DNA of 64,000 bases from Burkholderiales bacterium (GTDB lineage: Bacteria; Pseudomonadota; Gammaproteobacteria; Burkholderiales; SG8-41). A program made the position numbers and the translations under genes. Positions within the stretch are counted from its first letter, which is position 1, and each line of letters begins with the position of its first letter. Below, one piece after another: positions 10,252-18,660 of this stretch. The notes below the pieces were generated by a model. That model was not told the DNA's origin. It ran no database searches and saw only the letters and a list, made by a program, of their open reading frames with translations. The stretch covers positions 372,001 to 436,000 of the forward strand of contig JAHCAI010000002.1 of assembly GCA_019634975.1 (NCBI GenBank). The letters are read 5' to 3'.

Positions 10252-11349
10252 ATGGAAGTGAATACGATCGCATTTGAGGGTTTCAAGCCGCTGGCCGACG
10301 AAGCCTGCCAGGAGCGCATACTCGCGGCCCGGCGGAAGCTCGGCGACCGCGTCGTGCTGCTGGGGCACCACTACCAGAGGGCCGACGTGTACCGGCACGC
10401 CGACCTGACCGGTGATTCGCTGCAGCTGTCGAAGCTCGCGGCTCAGACCGACGCCGAATACATCGTGTTCTGCGGCGTGCATTTCATGGCCGAGGTCGCC
10501 GACATCCTGTCGCGTCCCTCGCAGCAGGTGATCCTGCCCGACATGAATGCCGGCTGCTCGATGGCCGACATGGCGAGCCTGCCCAAGGTCGAGCGCGCGT
10601 GGCGCGAGATCGCCGAGGTCCTCGACCCGGACGAGCATGTCACCCCGATCACCTACATCAACTCCGCCGCCGACCTGAAGGCCTTCTGCGGCGAGCATGG
10701 CGGCATCGTCTGCACGTCCTCCAATGCCCGCAGCATCCTGCAGTGGGCGCTCAACCGCCGCGATAAGGTGCTGTTTTTCCCCGACCAGCACCTCGGCCGC
10801 TGGACCGGTTACCTGATGGATATCCCGCTGTCGGAAATGCTGGTCTGGGATCCCGACGAGCCCATGGGCGGACTCACGCCCCAGCAGATCAAGATGGCGA
10901 AGGTCCTGCTGTGGAAGGGCCATTGCTCGGTGCACCAGATGTTCCAGGCCCAGCACATCCTGCGCTGGCGCCAGCAGCATCCGGGCGGGCTGGTGATCAG
11001 CCACCCGGAGTGCAATTTCGAGGTCTGCAAGCTGTCGGATTACGTCGGCTCCACCGACTACATCATAAAGACCATCGCCGCGAGCCATCCCGGCTCGCGC
11101 TGGCTGGTCGGCACCGAGTTGAACCTCGTCAACCGCATTGCCGAGGAGTTCGGGCCGCAGGGCAAGTCCGTGCAGTTCATGGCGCCGACGGTGTGCATGT
11201 GCTCGACGATGCAGCGCATCGATCCGCAGCATCTCGCCTGGGCGCTGGAAAATCTCGTGGCCGGCAAGGTCGTCAATCCGATCAAGGTGCCGGCATACGA
11301 GGCGGAACTGGCGCGCATCGCGCTGGAGCGCATGCTGTCTGTCTCCTGA
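10252..11349 (+). CDS. nadA: Quinolinate synthase A
   Basis: NadA, 365 residues, condenses iminoaspartate with dihydroxyacetone phosphate to make quinolinate in NAD synthesis. Its [4Fe-4S] cluster cysteines are visible in MNAGCSMADMA, in SHPECNFEVC and in TVCMCSTMQR near the C-terminus. The substrate-binding stretch LLGHHYQRADVY lies near residue 38. Length is standard. A ribosome-binding site (AGGAGAAGG) precedes the ATG. nadB is not in the window. The following EEP gene starts 8 bases after the stop. Confidence 0.96.
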   Translation: MEVNTIAFEGFKPLADEACQERILAARRKLGDRVVLLGHHYQRADVYRHADLTGDSLQLSKLAAQTDAEYIVFCGVHFMAEVADILSRPSQQVILPDMNAGCSMADMASLPKVERAWREIAEVLDPDEHVTPITYINSAADLKAFCGEHGGIVCTSSNARSILQWALNRRDKVLFFPDQHLGRWTGYLMDIPLSEMLVWDPDEPMGGLTPQQIKMAKVLLWKGHCSVHQMFQAQHILRWRQQHPGGLVISHPECNFEVCKLSDYVGSTDYIIKTIAASHPGSRWLVGTELNLVNRIAEEFGPQGKSVQFMAPTVCMCSTMQRIDPQHLAWALENLVAGKVVNPIKVPAYEAELARIALERMLSVS

Positions 11350-11356
11350 GCCTGAC

Positions 11357-12139
11357 GTGTCCGGCGCGCCGCTGCAGCTGAGCGTCGCCACCTACAACAT
11401 CCACAAGGGCTTTTCGGTCACGCCGCTGTTCGCGCGGCGTCCGACCCTGCGCGTCCTGCGCGAGGAACTGCGCCTGCTCAATACCGACCTGGTGTTCCTG
11501 CAGGAGGTCATCGGCGAACACGCTGTGCACGCCGCCCGGCATCGCGAGTGGCCCGGCCAGTCCCAGTACGAATACCTTGCCGACAGCCTGTGGCACAGCC
11601 ATGCCTACGGCAAGAATGCGGTCTACGACGCAGGCCATCACGGCAACGCGGTGCTGTCGCGCTATCCGATCACCAGCTGGGACAACGAGGACGTTTCCGC
11701 ACACCGCTTCGAGCGCCGCGGCCTGCTGCACTGCGAGATCGCGATTCCCGGATGGCCGGTCGCCCTGCACTGCGTGTGCGTACACCTCGCGCTGACCGCG
11801 CGCGGCCGCAGCCTGCAACTGGAGCGGCTGCGACAGCGCATCGAGCGGCTGGTGCCCCCGGGCGCGCCGCTGATCGTCGCCGGGGATTTCAACGACTGGC
11901 ACTGGCGCCACCGCGCCACCCAGGAGCTGGCGCTGCCGCTGAACATGCACGAGGTGTTCGAGCTGAAGGGCGGTATGCCGGCACGCAGCTTTCCGGCGGC
12001 GCTGCCGCTGTTGCGCCTGGACCGGATCTATGTGCGCGGGTTCTCGGTGCGCGAAGTGCGCGTTCATCATGGCCGGCACTGGGGCCGCATATCGGACCAC
12101 GCGCCATTGACCGCGCAGCTCGAGCGCCTGCCGGACTGA
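11357..12139 (+). CDS. Endonuclease/exonuclease/phosphatase (EEP) family protein
   Basis: A 260-residue EEP-fold hydrolase. Family residues are the first-strand asparagine in ATYNIHKGF, the metal-binding glutamate in VFLQEV, the GHHGNAVLSRYP stretch, the GDFNDW motif near residue 180, and the closing SDHAPLTAQ. The substrate (DNA, phospholipid or another phosphodiester) is unknown. The best start is GTG 11357, eight bases after nadA, because upstream codons are antisense-like nadA frame. Its position behind nadA suggests cotranscription. Confidence 0.85.
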   Translation: MSGAPLQLSVATYNIHKGFSVTPLFARRPTLRVLREELRLLNTDLVFLQEVIGEHAVHAARHREWPGQSQYEYLADSLWHSHAYGKNAVYDAGHHGNAVLSRYPITSWDNEDVSAHRFERRGLLHCEIAIPGWPVALHCVCVHLALTARGRSLQLERLRQRIERLVPPGAPLIVAGDFNDWHWRHRATQELALPLNMHEVFELKGGMPARSFPAALPLLRLDRIYVRGFSVREVRVHHGRHWGRISDHAPLTAQLERLPD

Positions 12140-12293
12140 CGGGGCCGGCGGCACCACGGGCGTCCGGGTGAGCGATAATTGCGCGCCCTGCCGATTGCGG
12201 TTGCCGCGGGCGCGCCGCAGCGGCCACCACAGTATTTTATAAGTCATTGTTTATTTTGATTAAATTTTATGATTGCCGAATGGCGGTGCCGCA

Positions 12294-14138
12294 ATGACGG
12301 CTGAGCTTGCCGGTCGCGCCGGACAGAGGCAGGGCGCCGCAGGGCGCGGCGACCGCGACTGGCGCGTGGTGCCGATGCTGCTGCCCTACCTGTGGGAATA
12401 CAAATGGCGCGTGGTGGTGGCGCTGCTGTTCTTGGTGGCGGCGAAAGTCGCCAACGTCGGCGTGCCGCTGGTGCTCAAGGACATCGTCGACAGCCTGGAT
12501 TCGAAGCAGACGGTGCTGGTGCTGCCGCTGGCGCTGCTGGTCGCCTACGGCGCGCTGCGCCTCGCCACCGTGCTGTTCGCGGAGCTGCGCGATGTCGTGT
12601 TCGTTCCGGTCACCCAGCGCGCGACGCGGCGCATCGCGCTCGCGGTGTTCCGCCACCTGCACGCGCTGTCGCTGCGTTTCCACCTCGACCGCCAGACAGG
12701 GGGCATGTCGCGCGACATCGAGCGCGGCACGCGCGGCATCTCGACGCTGCTGTCGTTCATGCTGTTCTCGATCATCCCGGTGGTGCTCGAGTTCCTGCTG
12801 GTCGCGGCCGTGCTGTTCGCGAAGTTTGACTGGCGCTTCGTCGCAATCACTTTTGCCGCCGTCGTCGTCTATATCGCCTTTACCATCGGCATCACCGAGT
12901 GGCGCACGGCGATCCGCAAGAAGGCCAACGAACTCGACTCACACGCCAACACGCGGGCGATTGACAGCCTGCTCAACTACGAAACGGTCAAGTATTTCAA
13001 CAACGAGGATTACGAGGCGAGGCGCTACGACGAAAGCCTGCAGCGCTATGAGGTGATGGCGGTGCGCAACGAGGCCTCGCTGGGGCTGCTCAATGTCGGG
13101 CAGGCGGCGATCATAGCCGTGGCGGCGACCCTGCTGATGATCCTGTGCGCGCAGGGGGTGGTCGCGCGAGAGCTGACGCTCGGCGACCTGGTGCTGGTCA
13201 ACGGCCTGCTGATCCAGCTCTACATCCCGCTCAATTTCCTCGGCATGGCGTACCGCGAAATCAAGCAGGCGATGATCGACATGGAGCGCATGTTCGGCCT
13301 CCTCGAGGAGCACCGCGAGGTCGATGACGCGCCCGGTGCCCTGGAGGTGCCTGAGGGGCCGGCGACGGTGCGCTTCGACCGCGTTGATTTCGGCTACGAT
13401 CCGCGGCGGCAGATCCTTCACGGGATGAGCTTCGAGATCCCGCCGGCGGCGAAAGTGGCCGTGGTCGGCGCCAGCGGCGCGGGCAAATCGACGCTGGCGC
13501 GGCTGTTGTACCGGTTCTACGACGTCACCGGCGGCGCCATACTGGTCAACGGCGCGGACATCCGCGGCTTGCGGCAGGCCAGCCTGCGTGCGGCGATCGC
13601 GATCGTGCCGCAGGACACCGTCCTGTTCAACGACAGCATCCACTACAACATCCAGTACGGCCGGCCCTCGGCGACGCGCGAGGAAGTGATCGCGGCGGCA
13701 AGGGCGGCCCACATCCACGATTTCATCAGCGGCCTGCCCGACGGCTACGATTCGATGGTCGGCGAGCGCGGGCTCAAGCTGTCGGGCGGCGAAAAGCAGC
13801 GTGTGGCGATTGCGCGGGCGATCCTGAAGAACCCGCGCATCATGATTTTCGACGAGGCAACCTCGGCGCTGGATTCGCGCACCGAGCAGGCGATACAGCA
13901 GGAGCTCGATGCAATCGCCCGGGGCCGTACCACGCTGGTCATCGCCCACCGCCTGTCGACAGTCATGGACGCCGATGAAATCCTGGTGCTTGACCAGGGG
14001 CGCATCGTCGAACGCGGCCGCCATGGCGCCCTGCTGGCGCGTGGTGGCGCCTATGCGCAGATGTGGGCGCTGCAGCAGCAGGAAAAGCTCGATGCGGAAC
14101 GGCGCGGGCCGGATCCGCTCAGCCCGGCGCAAACCTGA
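12294..14138 (+). CDS. Atm1-type ABC exporter (fused permease/ATPase)
   Basis: A 614-residue half-transporter: six membrane segments at about residues 35-310, then a nucleotide-binding domain with Walker A GASGAGKST, signature LSGGEKQRVAIARAIL, Walker B IMIFDEATSALD and an H-loop in VIAHRLSTV. The permease resembles the Atm1/HMT group (LRLATVLFAELRDVVFVPVTQRA, LDRQTGGMSRDIERG), which exports glutathione-linked compounds or heavy metals and is widespread in alpha- and betaproteobacteria. Its 3' end overlaps the converging histidine kinase gene by 20 bases. An AT-rich tract precedes it at 12230-12272. Confidence 0.93.
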   Translation: MTAELAGRAGQRQGAAGRGDRDWRVVPMLLPYLWEYKWRVVVALLFLVAAKVANVGVPLVLKDIVDSLDSKQTVLVLPLALLVAYGALRLATVLFAELRDVVFVPVTQRATRRIALAVFRHLHALSLRFHLDRQTGGMSRDIERGTRGISTLLSFMLFSIIPVVLEFLLVAAVLFAKFDWRFVAITFAAVVVYIAFTIGITEWRTAIRKKANELDSHANTRAIDSLLNYETVKYFNNEDYEARRYDESLQRYEVMAVRNEASLGLLNVGQAAIIAVAATLLMILCAQGVVARELTLGDLVLVNGLLIQLYIPLNFLGMAYREIKQAMIDMERMFGLLEEHREVDDAPGALEVPEGPATVRFDRVDFGYDPRRQILHGMSFEIPPAAKVAVVGASGAGKSTLARLLYRFYDVTGGAILVNGADIRGLRQASLRAAIAIVPQDTVLFNDSIHYNIQYGRPSATREEVIAAARAAHIHDFISGLPDGYDSMVGERGLKLSGGEKQRVAIARAILKNPRIMIFDEATSALDSRTEQAIQQELDAIARGRTTLVIAHRLSTVMDADEILVLDQGRIVERGRHGALLARGGAYAQMWALQQQEKLDAERRGPDPLSPAQT

Positions 14139-15504
14139 CGATCATCCGGCTGCCGTGCCCGCCGGCTCCGGCGTGGGCGGAAACCCGGGCGCCGTGTCCC
14201 TGCGCGATTTCGCGGACGATGGCCAGTCCGAGTCCGCAGCCCTCGGGTGATCCGCCGGGCAGGCGGTAGAAGCGCTCGAAAACCTTTTCCCGCTCTTCCG
14301 CGGGTATGCCCGGTCCGTCGTCCTCGACTTCGAGCACCGTGTCCGCGTCTTCGCTGCGCACGCGCACCGTGACATGTCCTCCCGGCTGCGTGTACTGGAT
14401 TGCATTGTCGATGAGGTTGCCGAGCAGTTCCCGGAGCAGGAAAGGATCGGCGCTGATGGTGGATCTCGTCGGGCGGTCGTCGAAGCCGAGGTCGATGTTG
14501 CGCGCCAGTGCGCGCGGCACCCATTCCCCGGTGGTCTCCCTCGCGAGCACGGACAAGTCAACCGGCTGGCGCATCACGCTGCGGTGTGATCCCGGCTCGG
14601 CGCGCGCCATGCTCAGCAGCTGGTTGACGAGCCGGGCGGAATGATCCGCCGCGCTGTGCAGCTGCTGCAGCGTGGCCGACAGCTCGGTATCGCGCGCCTG
14701 GCGTGCTGCGAGTTCGGCCTGGGTCTTCAGGGCGGCAACCGGGGTGCGCAGCTGGTGCGCCGCGTCGGCGATGAAGCGCTGCTGCGAGGCCAGCGCCGCG
14801 CTGAGCCGCTGCAGCAGTCCGTTCATCGCCCGCACCAGGGGGCGCACTTCAGCCGGGGCCGCGCTTTCGTCCAGCGGGCTGAGGTCGACATGCGAGCGGC
14901 TTTCGATTTCGCGGCGAACCGCGGTCAGCGCGCGCAACCCGAGCCCGATGCCGAACCAGATGGTCAATGTCGACAGCAGCACGAGGATGCCCTGCGGAAT
15001 CATCATCCTGACCATGATCTGCCGGGCGAAGTTCTCGCGCAGCTGGGAGCGCTCTGCAACCTGGACCAGGATTGTCCCGCTGCCCGTGCCCGGCCGCAGC
15101 GGCACGCGCAGGGCGACGGCGCGGATTGCGTCGTTGCGGTAAACCGCGTCGTAATAGGTGACACGGTCGTCCAGTGCTTCGGGAGGCGGGTCGGGCAGGT
15201 CGGGGTCACCGGTGATGTAGGCGCCGTCGGGCCCGTTGGCACGGTAGTAGAAGCGCCCCTGCTGCCCGGAGATCAGCATCTCGACCACATGTTCAGGCAG
15301 ATCAAGGTAGAGCTGGTTGCCGGACTCGCGCACGTTGCGTCCGAGGTCGAGAGCCGTGTCGAGCAGCGCGCGATCGTAGTTGAGATTGACGAATCCCTTG
15401 GCGACGCCGTGGTCCACCAGCGTGCTGATGATCCACAGCGCGATGAGCGGGATGCTGACCCACTGCAGCAGCTTGCGGCGCAGCGTGCGCGGCCTGGAAT
15501 CCAT
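14119..15504 (-). CDS. Sensor histidine kinase (TctE/QseC-like)
   Basis: A 461-residue inner-membrane kinase. Two membrane segments (about residues 14-34 and 165-190) flank a periplasmic domain resembling the 2CSK_N sensor found in TctE and QseC kinases. A HAMP-like linker follows, then the H-box HQLRTPVAALKTQAE, the N-box NLIDNAIQYT, DDGPGIP and GLGLAIVRE. It is 49 bases downstream of its response regulator and likely cotranscribed with it. TctE relatives sense tricarboxylates, and a tctCBA system lies about 18 kb away, but a functional link is only inferred. Confidence 0.92.
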   Translation of the reverse strand: MDSRPRTLRRKLLQWVSIPLIALWIISTLVDHGVAKGFVNLNYDRALLDTALDLGRNVRESGNQLYLDLPEHVVEMLISGQQGRFYYRANGPDGAYITGDPDLPDPPPEALDDRVTYYDAVYRNDAIRAVALRVPLRPGTGSGTILVQVAERSQLRENFARQIMVRMMIPQGILVLLSTLTIWFGIGLGLRALTAVRREIESRSHVDLSPLDESAAPAEVRPLVRAMNGLLQRLSAALASQQRFIADAAHQLRTPVAALKTQAELAARQARDTELSATLQQLHSAADHSARLVNQLLSMARAEPGSHRSVMRQPVDLSVLARETTGEWVPRALARNIDLGFDDRPTRSTISADPFLLRELLGNLIDNAIQYTQPGGHVTVRVRSEDADTVLEVEDDGPGIPAEEREKVFERFYRLPGGSPEGCGLGLAIVREIAQGHGARVSAHAGAGGHGSRMIVRFAPG

Positions 15505-15553
15505 TCAGGCGCCGGCCATGCGCGGATGGCGGGAGTGGCCCCGGCCCGGACTC

Positions 15554-16228
15554 TTATTCATGCGCCGCCTTGTCGAGCAGATAGCCCAGGCCGCGAATCG
15601 TGCGCACGTTGACTGCGGCGGGTTCGAGCTTCTTGCGCAGGCGGTGCACGCAGACCTCGATGGCGTTGGCGCCGACTTCCTCGCCCCACCCGTAGAGCTG
15701 CTCCGCCAGCTGCTCCTTGCTGACCACGCGTCCCGCGCGCAGCATCAGGACCTCCAGCACGCCGAACTCGCGCGCCGACAGATCGAGCGGCGCCCCCCTG
15801 ATGGTGGCGCGACGTCCCGCGGTATCCAGCACCAGCGGACCGTGGGCAAGCTCGGCGCCGCCGCCCGACTGGCCGCGCCGGATCAGCGCCCGCACGCGGG
15901 CTTCAAGTTCCGGCAAGTCGTAGGGCTTGGTCAGGTAGTCGTCGGCGCCGAGGTCGAGTCCCTTGACGCGGTCCTCCAGCGCATCGCGCGCAGTCAGCAT
16001 CAGTACCGGGGTCTTGGAACCGCGACGCCGCATCCGGCGCAGGACCTCGTAGCCGTCCAGCCCGGGCAGTCCGATGTCGAGTATCACGGCGTCGTAATGC
16101 TGTGCCGCCAGCATGTGGTCGGCGCGTTCACCGGATGCCGCGTGGTCGACAGCGTAGTCGGCGCTTTTCAGCGCGGTAATCAGGCCGTCGGCCAGTATCG
16201 GGTGGTCTTCGATGATCAGCAGGCGCAT
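15554..16228 (-). CDS. OmpR/PhoB-family response regulator
   Basis: A 224-residue regulator. The receiver domain has the acidic pair in IIEDH, the phospho-acceptor aspartate in ILDIGLPGLDG near residue 51, and the conserved lysine in LTKPYD. The C-terminal winged helix (about 130-220) ends VRTIRGLGYLLDKAAHE. It is the first gene of the pair with the kinase at 15504. It resembles TctD/QseB. It is divergent from the pbpG region across a 432-base spacer. Confidence 0.94.
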   Translation of the reverse strand: MRLLIIEDHPILADGLITALKSADYAVDHAASGERADHMLAAQHYDAVILDIGLPGLDGYEVLRRMRRRGSKTPVLMLTARDALEDRVKGLDLGADDYLTKPYDLPELEARVRALIRRGQSGGGAELAHGPLVLDTAGRRATIRGAPLDLSAREFGVLEVLMLRAGRVVSKEQLAEQLYGWGEEVGANAIEVCVHRLRKKLEPAAVNVRTIRGLGYLLDKAAHE

Positions 16229-16419
16229 GTGGGTGCCCGGTTGCAGCCAGAGAGTATCCGGCGCTCATGATACTGGCTCCCGGCCCGGCGTACCCGGGGG
16301 CATCGTAAGTTTGCTGTAAGCGACGGGGCTTATCGTGCTTGCCGAAGTATCGCAATCCGTGGTTCCGGTTTTGCGCGATCCGCGGATCGGCGTTGTTGAT
16401 GCCCTTGCTGGTGTTTCTG

Positions 16420-16534
16420 GTTTTTCCTCCTCGGAGGCCCGGTAACTGCAGTGACCTGTGCTGAGCGGGTGATCTGTAGGGCCTCTTTAAGCTCCGCCGG
16501 GACTACCCACACCGTCCCGTGCGGAGTTTTTTTT
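16420..16534 (+). ncRNA. Candidate small RNA with intrinsic terminator
   Basis: On the plus strand GAGGCC (16434-16439) pairs with GGCCTC (16480-16485). Inside, CTGCAG pairs with CTGTAG (16474-16479, one G-U), giving a long irregular hairpin. Seven bases later comes the terminator at 16492-16534. No open frame ends there, so the simplest reading is a short noncoding transcript or a pbpG leader attenuator. The 5' end and promoter are not identified, so the start coordinate is a guess. It did not match any RNA family I can recognise. Confidence 0.4.
16492..16534 (+). terminator. Strong intrinsic terminator, no upstream CDS
   Basis: The stem CTCCGCCGGGAC (16492-16503) pairs with GTCCCG-GCGGAG (16514-16526, one bulged T) across a 10-base loop and is followed by eight Ts. 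Confidence 0.8.
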
Positions 16535-16588
16535 GCCTCCAGACTTCCCTGAGGCCGGGCGCAGGAAGCCCCGTTGTCCCCAAATTTG

Positions 16589-16617
16589 TTGAAAAAGCCG
16601 ATGTAACACTGTATTTT
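16589..16617 (+). promoter_or_regulatory. Likely sigma-70 promoter of pbpG
   Basis: TTGAAA (16589-16594) and TATTTT (16612-16617) are spaced by 17 bases, 44 bases before the pbpG start and downstream of the terminator. Confidence 0.45.
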
Positions 16618-16660
16618 TACAGGGAAATTCAAACGATATCACCGCGATTCACGGGGAGGC

Positions 16661-17542
16661 ATGTCGCGAATGCACTGGCTGGCCACTGTTCTGATTGCCG
16701 CTCTGGCGGCTTCGCCGACCCTCGCGGAGGCCCGTGATCGCACGCAGAACACGGTCAAGGCGGCGGTTGCAGGCCGCGATGCAGCGCCGGAGCTGAAGTC
16801 TTCCGCGGCGCTGGTGGTCGATCAGGCGGCGGGGCGGCCGCTGTTTTCCAAGAACACCGACAGCGTGGTGCCGATTGCGTCGATCACCAAGCTGATGACG
16901 GCCATGGTGGTTCTTGATGCCGGCTTGCCGCTGAACGAGAAAATCGCCATCACCGAAGCGGATCGGGACCTGATCAAGGGCACCCGTTCACGGCTGCATA
17001 TCGGGACGGTGCTGACCCGCCGCGACCTGATGCAGCTCGCCCTGATGGCCTCGGAAAACCGCGCGGCCGAGGCACTGACGCGGGTATTCCCCGGGGGCAC
17101 GCCGGGTTTTGTCGCGGCGATGAACCAGAAGGCCATGGAACTGGGCATGTGGCGAACGCGCTTTGTCGACGGCACCGGATTGTCCAGCGACAACGTGTCG
17201 ACCGCGCGGGACCTGACGAAGCTGGTCGCCGCCGCCCACGGGTATCCGCTGATCCGCGAGTTCACCACCGATACCGGGGCGTCGGTGAAGATGGCGAACG
17301 GCCGGGTCATGGCTTATCGCAATTCCAACCGGCTGGTGAACAACCCGGAATGGCAGATCGGCCTGTCCAAGACCGGCTACATTTCCGAGGCCGGACGCTG
17401 CCTGGTAATGCAGGCTGAAATCGCCGGCAAGCCGGTGATCATCGTGCTGCTCGACTCCTGGGGCAAGCTGACCCGGATCGGGGACGCCAACCGCATCAAG
17501 CGCTGGATGGAAACGCGCTACGCCTCGAATACTTCGGGCTGA
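16661..17542 (+). CDS. pbpG: D-alanyl-D-alanine endopeptidase (PBP7 family)
   Basis: A 293-residue periplasmic serine peptidase of the peptidase S11 family that cuts peptidoglycan cross-links. A signal peptide spans about residues 1-22 (ending TLAEA). The three penicillin-binding motifs are present: SITK near residue 73, SEN near residue 130, and KTG (LSKTGYIS) near residue 232. The length and lack of a C-terminal membrane anchor suit PBP7/PbpG rather than DacA. egtD follows 24 bases later and may be cotranscribed. Confidence 0.93.
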   Translation: MSRMHWLATVLIAALAASPTLAEARDRTQNTVKAAVAGRDAAPELKSSAALVVDQAAGRPLFSKNTDSVVPIASITKLMTAMVVLDAGLPLNEKIAITEADRDLIKGTRSRLHIGTVLTRRDLMQLALMASENRAAEALTRVFPGGTPGFVAAMNQKAMELGMWRTRFVDGTGLSSDNVSTARDLTKLVAAAHGYPLIREFTTDTGASVKMANGRVMAYRNSNRLVNNPEWQIGLSKTGYISEAGRCLVMQAEIAGKPVIIVLLDSWGKLTRIGDANRIKRWMETRYASNTSG

Positions 17543-17566
17543 GCCTGTCTGTTTCCCGGCAGGCCG

Positions 17567-18523
17567 ATGCCACCCGCGCCGTCGTTTGTCGACCTGCAGC
17601 CGTCCGCCGGCTCCTTCCTTGAAGACGTGCTCCAGGGGCTGGGCAGCACGCCCAAGGCCATTTCACCGAAGTATTTCTACGATGCCCGTGGCAGCGAATT
17701 GTTCGAGGCAATCAGCGGGCTGCCCGAGTACTACCCGACCCGAACCGAACTTGCGCTGACGCGGGATTGCGCGGCTGACATTGCCGCCGCAGTCGGCGCC
17801 GGCTGCCTGCTGATCGAATTCGGCAGCGGCGCGAGCCTCAAGACCGGCCTGCTGCTGCGCGCGCTGCACCCGGCGGCGTACGTCCCGGTAGACATTGCGG
17901 CCGACGCCCTGAAGGCTGCAGCGAAGCGGGTCGCGCAACAGTTTCCGGACCTGCCGGTCGTCGCCGTCTGCGCCGATTACATGCGGCCGCTGGAGGTGCC
18001 CGCGCTCAAAGACATCGCGGCTCCGCGCCTGATCTATTTTCCGGGCTCGACCATAGGCAACCTGACTCCGGCCGAGGCCCTCGAATTCCTGCGTCGCGCG
18101 CGCGAGCTTGCCGGCCGCGGCGGCGCGATGCTGGTCGGCGTCGACCTGAAAAAGGATCCGCAGCGCCTTCATGCCGCCTACAACGACGCGCAGGGCGTCA
18201 CCGCGGAGTTCAATCTCAACCTGCTGCGGCGGATCAACCGCGAGCTGGGGGCGGATTTCGATCCCGGCCTTTTCCGGCATGTCGCCTTTTACGACGCCGC
18301 TGCCGGCCGCATCGAGATGCACCTCGAGAGCCGGGTCGGGCAGACCGTCACCGTCGCCGGACAGCGCTTCGTTTTTGCCGCCGGCGAACGCCTGCATACC
18401 GAGAACTCCTGCAAGTACTCGGTCGCCGAGTTCCGGCGCCTTGCGCAATCGGCCGGCTATGCCGCCGAGAGCGTCTGGGTGGACGGCGAGGCGCTGTTTT
18501 CCCTGCACCTGCTCCGCGGCTGA
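17567..18523 (+). CDS. egtD: L-histidine N-alpha-methyltransferase (EgtD-like)
   Basis: A 318-residue SAM-dependent methyltransferase of the EgtD family, which makes hercynine (trimethylhistidine), the first step of ergothioneine synthesis. The family opening PKYFYDARGSELFEAISGLPEYYPTRTE is clear at residues 35-62. The SAM-binding stretch LIEFGSGASLKT follows, and FPGSTIGNLTP and the late HTENSCKYS are also conserved. The usual partner egtB (sulfoxide synthase) is not adjacent, so hercynine may be the end product or egtB may lie elsewhere. Confidence 0.92.
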   Translation: MPPAPSFVDLQPSAGSFLEDVLQGLGSTPKAISPKYFYDARGSELFEAISGLPEYYPTRTELALTRDCAADIAAAVGAGCLLIEFGSGASLKTGLLLRALHPAAYVPVDIAADALKAAAKRVAQQFPDLPVVAVCADYMRPLEVPALKDIAAPRLIYFPGSTIGNLTPAEALEFLRRARELAGRGGAMLVGVDLKKDPQRLHAAYNDAQGVTAEFNLNLLRRINRELGADFDPGLFRHVAFYDAAAGRIEMHLESRVGQTVTVAGQRFVFAAGERLHTENSCKYSVAEFRRLAQSAGYAAESVWVDGEALFSLHLLRG

Positions 18524-18660
18524 CCATCATCATGCGGACTGTTCGGGTCTTCCGCGGCTGAACGCCGCGGAGCTTCCCTGCTGAAGTCCGGGTTGCGCCG
18601 GCTACAGTGTGGAATGTACTGCGGCCTGCGCCTGCCCCGGTGATACCATCGGCAGCGCCG

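Larger units (their letters stand above)
16229..16660. other. 432-base spacer between response regulator and pbpG
   Basis: No protein gene is visible here. It contains a candidate structured RNA (16434-16485), a strong plus-strand terminator (16492-16534) and the pbpG promoter (16589-16617). The plus-strand terminator has no upstream plus-strand gene to serve. Confidence 0.7.

Noticed and set aside
16430..16540. tRNA or 6S RNA in the pbpG spacer
   Set aside because: There is no cloverleaf or T-arm, and no open-bubble 6S arrangement; it remains an unnamed RNA candidate.
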